A stretch of 32,419 nucleotides of DNA from assembly GCA_009782175.1 (NCBI GenBank), contig WRKR01000037.1:1-32419 (forward strand). Reading direction: 5' to 3'. Source of the DNA: Cystobacterineae bacterium (lineage in GTDB: Bacteria > Myxococcota > Myxococcia > Myxococcales > Myxococcaceae). This document shows, piece after piece, positions 1 through 7,103 of the stretch. The notes beneath the pieces are model-generated. The model was given only the letters and a program-made list of their open reading frames with translations. It was not told the DNA's origin and did no database searches. The translations under genes and the position numbers were made by a program. Every line of letters starts with the position of its first letter. The first letter of the stretch is position 1.

Positions 1-33
1 TTGCGTTGAATTTTTTCAACATTGCAACTTTAT

Positions 34-107
34 GGTTGGGGGAAGTTTTTCGAGCCTCAACGTTTTGGAATGAAGGGGAGTTGAGGCTCGAAAAACTTTC
101 ACCAACC
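34..107. repeat. Long inverted repeat (19-bp stem plus 6-bp outer stem)
   Basis: AAGTTTTTCGAGCCTCAAC at 43-61 is exactly complementary to 80-98. Outer arms GGTTGG (34-39) and CCAACC (102-107) extend the stem. The 18-base loop is purine-rich. It could be an RNA structure or the remains of a mobile-element end. No gene overlaps it. Confidence 0.75.
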
Positions 108-171
108 TACGCGCCAACGTTTTGTCTGCCCATGATGCAGGCTGTTGGGCAGAGAGTTTCCGAGTCTGCAA

Positions 172-253
172 GCCCCAGGGAGGTTTTAATTCCGAGTTGC
201 GCTTAGAGAGTTTAAGTCGCCGACGGTTGCTCGTATTAAAACCTTCCTGGGGC
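172..253. repeat. Inverted repeat, 19-bp arms
   Basis: GCCCCAGGGAGGTTTTAAT (172-190) and its complement at 235-253 differ at one position. The 44-base loop holds no gene. The AT-rich inner and GC-rich outer ends resemble terminal repeats of a very small element, or a long RNA hairpin. I cannot tell which from one copy. Confidence 0.7.
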
Positions 254-287
254 CGCTCGTGAGCCCCCGGCAGGGTGGTTTTTTTTG

Positions 288-372
288 GTTACTTTTTTTG
301 TCCAGACAAAAAAAGTGACTTGCCGAAGGCAAGGTGCGCCCGCAGGGCGAAAAAACCCTTCGCCGGAGGCGA
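288..372. repeat. A/T-armed hairpin followed by three GNA-loop mini-hairpins
   Basis: At 288-302 and 305-319 a 15-bp stem (one mismatch) has arms of seven T and seven A and a 2-base loop. Three compact hairpins follow directly: CTTGCC-GAA-GGCAAG (319-333), CGCCC-GCA-GGGCG (337-349) and TCGCC-GGA-GGCGA (360-372). Each is closed by a C-G pair around a G-N-A triloop. A fourth of the same form lies at 440-452. The recurring form suggests an evolved repeat or RNA, not chance. Confidence 0.6.
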
Positions 373-427
373 CACTCCCCCCCTGGAAGGGAAAAAAACA
401 AAAACCCCCCACAAAAAACTTATTCCT

Positions 428-455
428 TTAAAAATAGCCGGGCCGCAGGCCCCCT
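428..455 (-). terminator. Candidate terminator for the vWA lipoprotein gene
   Basis: On the minus strand, about 60 bases past the stop at 513, a GGGCC-TGC-GGCCC stem (440-452) is followed by GGCTATTTTTAAA. A GC stem followed by a short T-run is the form of an intrinsic terminator. The T-run begins five bases after the stem and is short, so this is tentative. Confidence 0.35.
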
Positions 456-512
456 CTGCAAAACAAACCCTGCCCGGGAGGGCAAACAAAACCCTTTCTA
501 CAATGGGCTGGG

Positions 513-2915
513 TTATTTCCCCCACGCTTCCCAGCTGCGGTAGGAAATGTTTATGGGCGTGGCATATACGGGGCGGCAATCCCCAAAGAAGGAGACGGTT
601 TGCGAGGGGCCAAAGTCAAAACCGTGGACTCGGCTTCTGGGGACATGGGCACCGTTGCATGGGCCGATGGGGCTTGGAATGGCCACGCGCAGAGAAGCAC
701 CAATAAAGGGCTTTTGGGTTTGAATGCTTTCTTCTGCTCCGGGGGCAATAACCTGCCTAACCATGTCTGCCATGGTATTTTCAACAGCACCCGGGCTCCT
801 AATGTCCGTCAAAACACCGCCTGTCGTTTCCACTATACGTTGAATGCGCGTGGGGACAACGGGCGGAACACGGTCGTCACCACAACTTTCGCCTGCCGGA
901 CAATAAATGGCATGCACCCCAACGGTTTTTCCTTCGAGAATGGGCGGAACATTGCCCGTATAGCCAGGTGCCGTTGAGGAGCGTCCTTGGAAAAACTCAA
1001 CAAAATTTAAAATCTCTTCCCAGTTATTGGGGGTGCTGGAGGAAGCACGCCAGCCAGCGGTTTGGTCTTCTGCATCGCTTAAAATCACCACAACCATGTC
1101 GGCTTCCTCTCTAAAGCGGATGCGCTCCTCTGTGGCCCCAACCATATTCATCAACGCCAAGCGTGCAGCACCCAACATGCCTTCAAAGGCACTGCCCGTA
1201 CTGCCCACCCAACAACCGCCGTTATAGCCGCCGCCATTGCAAAGCGGCGCCTCTCCAACCCACGCGGAGCCTGAGCCGGCAGAGCACCTCCCCTCGGAGC
1301 AAGTGCTTCTGGGGCGCAACCAGGCTTGGAGTTGTTGAATGTCCCGGGTGAAGCCGCGGATAATGCCGGCATTGGGGCCGGCATTGGAGCCGCCATCAGC
1401 CGTGAGGTGATAAGAGGAGGTCACCAAAGCCGCGCGCCAATCCAAGCCGCTGTTGCTGAGCGTTGTGGCCATGACGGCGCTGGCCTCTGCCAGCTGAGCG
1501 TGCCAGATCGTCATGGAGGCCGAGTCATCCACAACAAAGAGAAAATCCACGAGGCGGCGGGGGAGTTGAGGCTGCTCACACTGCACCACTGTCCAGTCAA
1601 AATAGCGTGCCAGGGCAGCACTGCCGGCCAGCTCAGCCAAAGCAAAAGCGGCAGCATTTCCGGGGGTGTTTTCCAGGGCAACGGCCATGAGCACCACCAC
1701 CTCGCCATTGTCCCTGAGTATATATTGCGCGCGTATATGTTGAGTGCTTCCGGGGGTGCCCTCTGGGGGCAAGCTGTCACTCCCCTCCCCTGCGCCCAAA
1801 AGCGTTTCGGCAATGTTATTGGCGCGCGCTGCGGGGCTCATGCTGCCTGAAACGTGGAAGCTCAGCTCCAGCGCATGGGCCTGCGCTGAAGCACCATCCC
1901 AGGCGGTGAAGGGCTCAACAAGCAGGTTTTGCGCGGACAAGCGCGCGGCATGTTGCTGGCTTAAAGCCACCAGGCTGCTCAGGCTTCCCGCGTGCCGCCA
2001 AGCTATAAAGGCAACATTTCTCTCCACATCAACCCCCATGAGGCCATGGGTGCCGCCGCGCTCAACCTCTATGGTGTTGTTTTCAAACCCCACGGGCAAA
2101 GCCAGTGCTATTTGCGCAGCCCCATGTCGCCTCATGTATAGGGGGGCCAAATGCTCCTGCATACAAGCGGCCAGCGCCTGTGGAATGCTGCCCAGTGGGT
2201 TGGCAAAAAGCGGGTCCGTCTCTCCCAGGTTTGACTCAAAACAGCCATTGCGGTTCAAATCCTCCAGGCCATCTATGAGGCCATCTCCATCGCTGTCGGC
2301 CTTAAAGGGGAGCGTAAGGCTGCGGCGGGCCCCATTCAGGCATATGTCCGCATAGCGCGCATGAGGGCAATGCTGCGGCTCTGCTGCTGTGGCTTGCGTC
2401 ACCCCCAACTCTATGCCATCCCAAATACCATCTCCGTCACTGTCCACTTGGGTGGGGTCCGTCTCTTCCAACTCCGGCTCAAAGCGACCATTTTTATTTT
2501 TGTCTTCTTCCCCATCTGCAAGGCCGTCGCAGTCCGTGTCTTTGCGCAAGGGGTCCGTCCTGTGTGTAGGCGGCAAGAGGTTTGGGGGGAAATAATTTTC
2601 GCACAGCGGATCCACGGAAGCATAGCGCCCCACCTCTATGCCGTCCCAAACACCATCCCCATCCGTATCGCGGTTTCGCGGATCTGTCCCCCACTCGGCC
2701 TCCTCCCAATCTGGAATTCCGTCACAATCCACGTCGTGGTTGGGGTCTTCCTCTTTGCTTTTAGGCTCGCGCGGTGGCGGCAAAGGCATGCTGTCAAAGG
2801 CATTCCCCTGCAACTCTATGGGCTCGTTTTCAGAGGGGCCGCCTTTAACCGCTCCTCCGTTTGAGCAAGCCGGAGAAAGCAGCAACATAGAAAGCAAGAA
2901 AAATAAAACTCTCAT
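513..2915 (-). CDS. vWA-domain lipoprotein with TSP type 3 calcium-binding repeats
   Basis: An 800-residue exported lipoprotein. The ATG at 2915 is preferred over upstream starts because it has GGAG six bases ahead and opens a signal peptide with a lipobox (LSPAC, lipidated Cys17). Residues about 55-240 hold Asp-rich thrombospondin-type-3 repeats (DTDGDGVWDGIE and relatives), which bind calcium in known families. A von Willebrand A domain follows in the C-terminal half. Its MIDAS motif DxSxS is D463, S465, S467, and a second acidic strand (ILSDAED) lies near residue 615. Many cysteines in the C-terminal half suggest disulfides. The family role is metal-dependent adhesion at the cell surface. 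The layout recalls myxobacterial CglD-type gliding lipoproteins, but that match is from memory and function here is inferred. The twin-CX3C gene lies upstream on the same strand, 511 bp away. Confidence 0.85.
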   Translation of the reverse strand: MRVLFFLLSMLLLSPACSNGGAVKGGPSENEPIELQGNAFDSMPLPPPREPKSKEEDPNHDVDCDGIPDWEEAEWGTDPRNRDTDGDGVWDGIEVGRYASVDPLCENYFPPNLLPPTHRTDPLRKDTDCDGLADGEEDKNKNGRFEPELEETDPTQVDSDGDGIWDGIELGVTQATAAEPQHCPHARYADICLNGARRSLTLPFKADSDGDGLIDGLEDLNRNGCFESNLGETDPLFANPLGSIPQALAACMQEHLAPLYMRRHGAAQIALALPVGFENNTIEVERGGTHGLMGVDVERNVAFIAWRHAGSLSSLVALSQQHAARLSAQNLLVEPFTAWDGASAQAHALELSFHVSGSMSPAARANNIAETLLGAGEGSDSLPPEGTPGSTQHIRAQYILRDNGEVVVLMAVALENTPGNAAAFALAELAGSAALARYFDWTVVQCEQPQLPRRLVDFLFVVDDSASMTIWHAQLAEASAVMATTLSNSGLDWRAALVTSSYHLTADGGSNAGPNAGIIRGFTRDIQQLQAWLRPRSTCSEGRCSAGSGSAWVGEAPLCNGGGYNGGCWVGSTGSAFEGMLGAARLALMNMVGATEERIRFREEADMVVVILSDAEDQTAGWRASSSTPNNWEEILNFVEFFQGRSSTAPGYTGNVPPILEGKTVGVHAIYCPAGESCGDDRVPPVVPTRIQRIVETTGGVLTDIRSPGAVENTMADMVRQVIAPGAEESIQTQKPFIGASLRVAIPSPIGPCNGAHVPRSRVHGFDFGPSQTVSFFGDCRPVYATPINISYRSWEAWGK

Positions 2916-3264
2916 AACACACGCTCCGCGCAGCTTCGCTTTTCCAAAGCCGCTGAATATGCCCCACCCCAAGCCCAACACTCTGTCCTTTTGCTCTGTC
3001 CTTCCGCTCCAACAACCCCCGAGCGCCCTCGTGGCAAAGCCAGGGCCGCTCAAAGAGGCCTCTGCCTCCCTGGCACCCCTCCTGCCATTGCCGTCGGCAG
3101 CTTATGCCTATGTGCTGGCCTGCCACAAGGTCGTTGTGTGCTGTTTTTGGCATGCCCCCCGGGGGAGAGAGCGAGGCTTTGGCGGTGGAAAGGCGTGCAC
3201 TTCAGGTGCATGGGTTTAAGCCCAAACACAGCCTGAGGCAGGAGCGCTGCCCAGAGGAAGCGCT
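2916..3264. other. Intergenic region upstream of the vWA gene
   Basis: No gene is seen. Short structures are CCCCCGGGGG near 3160, a TGCAC-TTCAG-GTGCA hairpin near 3200, and GAGCGC...GCGCTC immediately before the inverted-repeat element at 3265. The last could end transcription from either side, but it has no T-run. The promoter of the vWA gene should lie here; I could not identify it with confidence. Confidence 0.5.
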
Positions 3265-3430
3265 CTAGGGCCTGTTAACACTACCCGGCATACCCATCTT
3301 TTGATGCATTTTCCGCAATCCATCGTTGCTCGTCGGTTGAATATCGACAAATATTCGCCCTCCTCGCGCCTTGTCTTGCGAAAAATTCATTCAAAACCTG
3401 GGCATCCCGGATAGTGTTAACAGGCCCTAG
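3265..3430. mobile_element. MITE-like element with CTAG-bounded inverted termini
   Basis: The 166-bp unit has CTAGGGCCTGTTAACACTA at its left end and the exact complement at its right end. Weaker pairing continues inwards (CCGG and ATGCCC segments). It encodes no protein. Terminal inverted repeats, small size and lack of coding match a miniature inverted-repeat transposable element. Because CTAG is itself a palindrome, it could be either a 4-bp target duplication or part of the terminus. The right-hand CTAG contributes the stop codon of the neighbouring minus-strand gene. Confidence 0.7.
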
Positions 3431-4062
3431 TTAGGGTCCCACTCATCAATGGGGCGCTCCCTGGGTTTTTTCTCAGGAGGAGGCGTCCAGGGTTTCCAGT
3501 TGTCCTCAGCAGGCGGTGGCGCAGGCCTCTGTGCGGGTAGGGGCTGCTCTTTGGGGCTCGTCTCCACAGGCGGGGTTTCCGTGGGGGGTGGCTCAGCGGG
3601 TGCGCGGTATTCCCGTGGGGCAGGCTCCGCAGGTGCCTGGTGTTCCCGTGGAGGTGGGGCCTGGGGGCCCACAAAAACAGGCTCCGCGGCAGGCTCCTGG
3701 GCTTCTCTGGGGGTTATGCGGGGTGGAAGCTTTTTGGGGGCGGGCTCTCCCATATGCACAGGCTCCGGGGGTTTTTCTGGCTGCTCCGGAGGCTTCTCCC
3801 AATCCCTGGCCCCCGTGGGCGCATAGGCAGCGTCGCTTTTGGCGCGCTCCCTGCAGCCTTGCACCGTGGTTTGGCATTTGGCAAGGCAGTTGTTCAGGCG
3901 AGGGCCGGCAATGCCCTCACGGCCATAGTCCACATTGCACATGGACCTGCAGCGAGCAAGGGCATCCTCACACTCCCAATATACAGGGGCCGCTTGTGCA
4001 AGCCCCCAAAGAGACAGCATATAAAAAGGCATACTCCACATGGGGGTGGATTTTGACGACAA
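3427..4062 (-). CDS. Secreted twin-CX3C, proline-rich protein (unrecognised)
   Basis: A 211-residue protein, taking TTG at 4062 as start because AGGAG lies six bases upstream; the ATGs further in (4041, 4032) have no usable ribosome site. From this start a signal peptide runs to about residue 24 (ending AQA). The mature N-terminus has six cysteines in a mirror pattern: C31-x6-C38-x3-C42-x16-C59-x3-C63-x6-C70. This suggests a helical hairpin stapled by disulfides. From residue 75 on it is proline- and glutamate-rich with irregular PAEP repeats, probably disordered, and ends IDEWDPN. The stop TAG falls in the terminal CTAG of the adjacent inverted-repeat element, so the original C-terminus may have been changed. 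I do not recognise the family. Confidence 0.7.
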   Translation of the reverse strand: MSSKSTPMWSMPFYMLSLWGLAQAAPVYWECEDALARCRSMCNVDYGREGIAGPRLNNCLAKCQTTVQGCRERAKSDAAYAPTGARDWEKPPEQPEKPPEPVHMGEPAPKKLPPRITPREAQEPAAEPVFVGPQAPPPREHQAPAEPAPREYRAPAEPPPTETPPVETSPKEQPLPAQRPAPPPAEDNWKPWTPPPEKKPRERPIDEWDPN

Positions 4063-4068
4063 ATTTTG

Positions 4069-4073
4069 CTCCT
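4069..4073 (-). promoter_or_regulatory. Ribosome binding site fixing a TTG start
   Basis: AGGAG on the minus strand, six bases before TTG at 4062. No Shine-Dalgarno sequence sits at a working distance from the in-frame ATG codons downstream, so this site decides the start of the twin-CX3C protein. Confidence 0.6.
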
Positions 4074-4170
4074 GTGAAGGGGTATTTGTATTTTTAGCAC
4101 CTATAAAGGCCACCCCCTCAGGGGAGGCACCGTTTGACTTTTATAGGTGGAGCCCCCATTGTCTGTTGTT

Positions 4171-4220
4171 TTCTTTTCTACCGTTTTGTTTTCTACCGTT
4201 GTGTTTTCTACCGTTGTGTT
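4171..4220. repeat. 15-bp tandem direct repeat upstream of the epimerase gene
   Basis: TTTTCTACCGTT recurs at 4174, 4189 and 4204, an exact 15-bp period, in the gap between two divergent genes. It may be an operator array or a chance minisatellite. The same 15-bp period is seen inside the barrel gene, in pepN and before the Wzz paralogue. Confidence 0.8.
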
Positions 4221-4247
4221 GGCCACATTCACCCTGAAGGAGACGCC

Positions 4248-4661
4248 ATGAGGACCAAAGCAGCCAAAGGCCTGGAGCATATTGCCATTGCCGTCAAAAA
4301 CCTGGAGGCCGCCATCCACACCTATAGAGATGTGTTGGGTTTGGAGTTGGCGGAGCTGGAAGAAGTGCCGGAGCAACAAGTAAAAGTAGCTATTTTTGGC
4401 CATGGGCTTGGGCGGGTGGAGCTCATCTGCCCCACCACCTCGGAGAGCGGGGTGGCGCGGTTTTTGGAAAAGCGCGGCGAGGGCTTGCACCACATTTGCA
4501 TTGAGGTAGAAGACATTGAGGCCACCCTGGCTGAGTTGAAAGCCCAGGGCGCCCCCTTGTTGGACGAAGTGCCCAAACCAGGCGCAGGGGGGGCCAAGGT
4601 GGCTTTTATACACCCCAAAGGTGCGTGCGGGGTGCTTGTGGAGTTGCGCCAAGGCCCCTAG
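4248..4661 (+). CDS. mce: Methylmalonyl-CoA epimerase
   Basis: A 137-residue cytosolic enzyme of the vicinal-oxygen-chelate (glyoxalase) superfamily. It interconverts (2S)- and (2R)-methylmalonyl-CoA between propionyl-CoA carboxylase and methylmalonyl-CoA mutase. The ATG at 4248 has AAGGAG about seven bases upstream, and the resulting length is normal for the family. Two beta-alpha-beta modules are visible. H11 (LEHIAIAV) and a second His in LHHICIEVEDI are the expected metal ligands, with the closing Glu in VELRQ near the C-terminus. It starts the plus-strand run that continues into the barrel and dap genes, although a promoter may separate them. The biotin-dependent carboxylase subunits at 17.8-19.9 kb would supply its substrate. 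Identification is firm. Confidence 0.92.
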   Translation: MRTKAAKGLEHIAIAVKNLEAAIHTYRDVLGLELAELEEVPEQQVKVAIFGHGLGRVELICPTTSESGVARFLEKRGEGLHHICIEVEDIEATLAELKAQGAPLLDEVPKPGAGGAKVAFIHPKGACGVLVELRQGP

Positions 4662-4662
4662 G

Positions 4663-4690
4663 TTGAGGGCTTGCACCTGGCCTTTATAAA
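4663..4690 (+). promoter_or_regulatory. Candidate sigma70 promoter for the barrel-dap genes
   Basis: TTGAGG (4663-4668), a 16-base spacer and TATAAA (4685-4690) lie in the 132-bp gap between the epimerase stop and the barrel gene. This would give a leader of about 95 bases. It is a pattern match only. Confidence 0.35.
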
Positions 4691-4793
4691 AAATTCTCTT
4701 AGGCGTTGCGCACGTTGCATATATAAGCACGCCCTGAAAACACCTGCGCTGGCTCCCCTGGCAGCAAAACAACTCGTCGGCTTCGGAATTTTT

Positions 4794-6911
4794 ATGAAAA
4801 AAGCGCTATACCCCATGCCTAACCCCATACGTTGTTTGTTGCTTTTAAGTGGACTGTGCGGGAGTGGACTTTGTGCCTTCTATGCCTTCCCTGCCTGGGC
4901 CCAAGAGGCCAAAACAAACCCTGCCAAGCCCCCAACACCTCCCCCTGCCACAACAGCTGCGCAGGCCGAGCCTACCTCCACGGCTTCTGCCTCAACAGAG
5001 CCCTCTTCCACGGCCTCCGCTCCAACGGAGCCCTCTCAGGCAGAGTCCTCTCAGGCAGAGTCCACCCAGGCAGAGCCCTCCCAGGCAGAGTCTACCCAGG
5101 CAGAGTCTACCTCCCTGTTGACGGCGCCTCCCATGGCACCGGCGCTGCCCTCAGGCCTTGCGGCCTCTGGGGAAATGGAAATTCTCCGCAGGGAGTTGGA
5201 GGAAGCCAGGCAGGAGCTTTCTCAACTCAAAACAGAAGTACGCGCTCAGCTGACAACCCAGTCCGCTCTCCAGGGTTGGCAGGAGCCTTGGGTTGAGCAA
5301 AAACAAAAACTCAAATTTCTCGTTATGGACGGCTATTTCCGTGTGCGACCGGAGTTGTTCCACCAGTTAACCCTGGGCCGCGCGGCCGACCCTTCAGGCT
5401 ATACGCTGTTTCCCACCTATAAACCAGGTGCACAGGACAAAACTTTTGCCGGCATTAACATGCGCATGCGCATGGAGCCCACCTTTAATATTACGGAGCA
5501 AATACGCATACGCATGCTGGTGGATACCTTTGACAATGTCATGTTTGGCTCCACCCCGGACTATGCCTTCAGCCGCAATGCCGCCAACGGCTATGCCTGG
5601 GACAGGGATGTGTTTGGCGTGTTTTCCAACTCCCAGGCCCCCCTCAACTCCGGCATCAACTCCCTGGGCAGCTCCCTCGTGGTGAAAAGGGCTTGGGGAG
5701 AAATTTCCACACCCGTGGGGGTGTTTTATTTTGGACGCATGCCCTCCAACTGGGGCTTGGGTATGCTGCACAATGACGGGAGTTGTTTGGACTGCAACCT
5801 GGGTGATACGACAGATCGCCTCCTCTTTGTTGTGGAGCCTTTCGCCGGTTGGTATGCCGCCTCACTGTTTGAAATAAATGTTTCAGGCGTCTCCTCCTCC
5901 AGCGGGGCAGGCAGCGGCCAACCCGTGGGCTTGAGCACCAAGGATACCAGCTATTCCGTGGGCGCTGTGCTCGCTCGCAAGGACACCCAAAGCCAACGCA
6001 AGGCCAAACTCGCCGCCGGAGAGTCCTTTTGGAATTATGGCGTGCACTTCATCTATCGCAGCCAACGCTATGATGCGGTGGACTATTATGGCGACGCCTT
6101 CTCTGAAAACGGGACCAGCATTGCGGGCTTTGTCCCTCGCAAAGGCCAACTGTTTATGCCCGACATTTGGCTGAAATATGAGCGCCCCCAGTTTCGCCTT
6201 GAGCTTGAAGCGGCGGCCGTTTTGGGCTCCATTGACAACCGCGCGATGACATTTGCCGACGCCAGTGTGCCCGGCAGAAACCAACCTTTAAAAGTGGTGC
6301 AGTTTGGCGCCGTGTTGCAGGGGGAATACCTCTTTTATAAGGGAGATTTAAGCCTTAAGGCCGAGCTGGGTTTTGCCTCGGGTGACAAGGCCTCCGGTTT
6401 TGGCAACCATCCGCGCCGAAAAACCGCCGGCGCCAACAACACCACCCAGCCCGGAGACATAGACGGACCCCAATATGCCTGCCAGGACACCGGCGGTTGC
6501 TCAGACAACGCCATTCGAAACTTTCGCTTTAACCGGGAATATGCGGTGGATATGCTTTTGTTCCGGGAAATTATAGGAGGCGTTACGGATGCCTTCTATA
6601 TAAAACCCACCGTTAAATACCGGATTGTAGATGGTTTTGATATTTTTGGGTCGATGATCTACTCCCGCGCCATTTATGGAAGCTCCACCCCCTCTGCCAC
6701 CCTAGGCGCGGATGGAAAAGTGACAGGCAACGCGGGCTTGGGCATTGAGTTTAATGTGGGCGCCCGCTATGAGTCCGAAGGGGGCTTTTTTATGCAACTG
6801 GCCTGGGGTATTCTCTTCCCATTGGCCGGCTTTGAAGACGCTCGCAAGGACGGAACACAAAAAGCCAAAACGGCCAATGCCCTGCGTGGCGTGGTGGGAA
6901 TACGCTTTTAG
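4794..6911 (+). CDS. Large outer-membrane beta-barrel protein (TIGR04551-like)
   Basis: A 705-residue protein. The ATG at 4794 (GGA about eight bases upstream) opens a signal peptide ending near WAQE. Residues about 60-110 are low-complexity, with two 30-bp repeats and then five 15-bp repeats encoding QAEST/QAEPS. A short coiled coil follows (EILRRELEEARQELSQL). The rest is amphipathic, aromatic-rich beta-strand sequence ending GVVGIRF; a terminal Phe is the usual barrel-assembly signal. A conserved-looking motif, GRMPSNWGLGM followed by a CxxC-type segment (CLDC), sits near residues 313-335. It resembles an uncharacterised myxobacterial family I recall as TIGR04551. The substrate is unknown; a porin-like or surface-anchoring role is inferred. 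The LptM-like gene starts nine bases after its stop. Confidence 0.75.
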   Translation: MKKALYPMPNPIRCLLLLSGLCGSGLCAFYAFPAWAQEAKTNPAKPPTPPPATTAAQAEPTSTASASTEPSSTASAPTEPSQAESSQAESTQAEPSQAESTQAESTSLLTAPPMAPALPSGLAASGEMEILRRELEEARQELSQLKTEVRAQLTTQSALQGWQEPWVEQKQKLKFLVMDGYFRVRPELFHQLTLGRAADPSGYTLFPTYKPGAQDKTFAGINMRMRMEPTFNITEQIRIRMLVDTFDNVMFGSTPDYAFSRNAANGYAWDRDVFGVFSNSQAPLNSGINSLGSSLVVKRAWGEISTPVGVFYFGRMPSNWGLGMLHNDGSCLDCNLGDTTDRLLFVVEPFAGWYAASLFEINVSGVSSSSGAGSGQPVGLSTKDTSYSVGAVLARKDTQSQRKAKLAAGESFWNYGVHFIYRSQRYDAVDYYGDAFSENGTSIAGFVPRKGQLFMPDIWLKYERPQFRLELEAAAVLGSIDNRAMTFADASVPGRNQPLKVVQFGAVLQGEYLFYKGDLSLKAELGFASGDKASGFGNHPRRKTAGANNTTQPGDIDGPQYACQDTGGCSDNAIRNFRFNREYAVDMLLFREIIGGVTDAFYIKPTVKYRIVDGFDIFGSMIYSRAIYGSSTPSATLGADGKVTGNAGLGIEFNVGARYESEGGFFMQLAWGILFPLAGFEDARKDGTQKAKTANALRGVVGIRF
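4977..5111 (+). repeat. In-frame 30-bp and 15-bp tandem repeats in the barrel gene
   Basis: Two 30-bp units (4977-5006 and 5007-5036) are followed by five 15-bp units starting CAGGCAGAG at 5037, 5052, 5067, 5082 and 5097. They encode a flexible Ser/Glu/Ala/Gln tract between the signal peptide and the coiled coil. Gain or loss of units would keep the frame. Confidence 0.85.
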
Positions 6912-6920
6912 GAAGGCCCC

Positions 6921-7103
6921 ATGCGTTGTTGTTTGCTTTATTTAGGCTTGTTGCTTGGCCTCTTGGCCTGCGGCATAAAAGGCCCCCCTCGCCCCCCTCC
7001 CAAGAGGCCTGCCTCCCCCGGCATGGACAACCCCTTGGAAGAGAAAAAAGAGTGGAAAGGCCCCATGGAAGAGAAGCTGAATTTTGAAGAGGAGTTGCAA
7101 TGA
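6921..7103 (+). CDS. LptM/YifL-like small lipoprotein
   Basis: A 60-residue lipoprotein with a short hydrophobic signal and the motif LLACGIKGPPRPP. The lipidated Cys is followed by G-x-K-G-P, the hallmark of the LptM (YifL) family. In E. coli LptM helps the LPS translocon LptD mature, and its gene lies beside dapF. Here the gene lies directly before dapA, so the link with diaminopimelate genes is kept in another arrangement. AGGAAGG precedes the ATG. The tail is charged (KEWKGP, EEKLNFEEEL) and longer than the minimal family. Its stop overlaps the dapA start (ATGA, 7100-7103), so translation is probably coupled. Confidence 0.8.
   Translation: MRCCLLYLGLLLGLLACGIKGPPRPPPKRPASPGMDNPLEEKKEWKGPMEEKLNFEEELQ

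Larger units (their letters stand above)
1..512. other. Gene-free stretch packed with stem-loops
   Basis: No convincing coding sequence is present. I count about ten hairpins in 484 bp: 1-27, 34-107, 126-152, 172-253, 288-319, 319-333, 337-349, 360-372, 440-452 and 471-484. The strongest is 43-61 pairing with 80-98 (19 bp without mismatch), extended by GGTTGG 34-39 and CCAACC 102-107. The next is 172-190 with 235-253 (18 of 19). The stretch lies downstream of the minus-strand vWA gene, so part may be its 3' end. Whether it is transcribed as an RNA is not known. Confidence 0.7.

Noticed and set aside
6-206. Open frame at the left edge
   Set aside because: It runs through the two arms of a long inverted repeat, and has neither a ribosome site nor protein-like composition.
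7040-7100. A lysine riboswitch before dapA
   Set aside because: dapA starts inside the LptM-like gene, so no leader exists, and no long structured region was found there.
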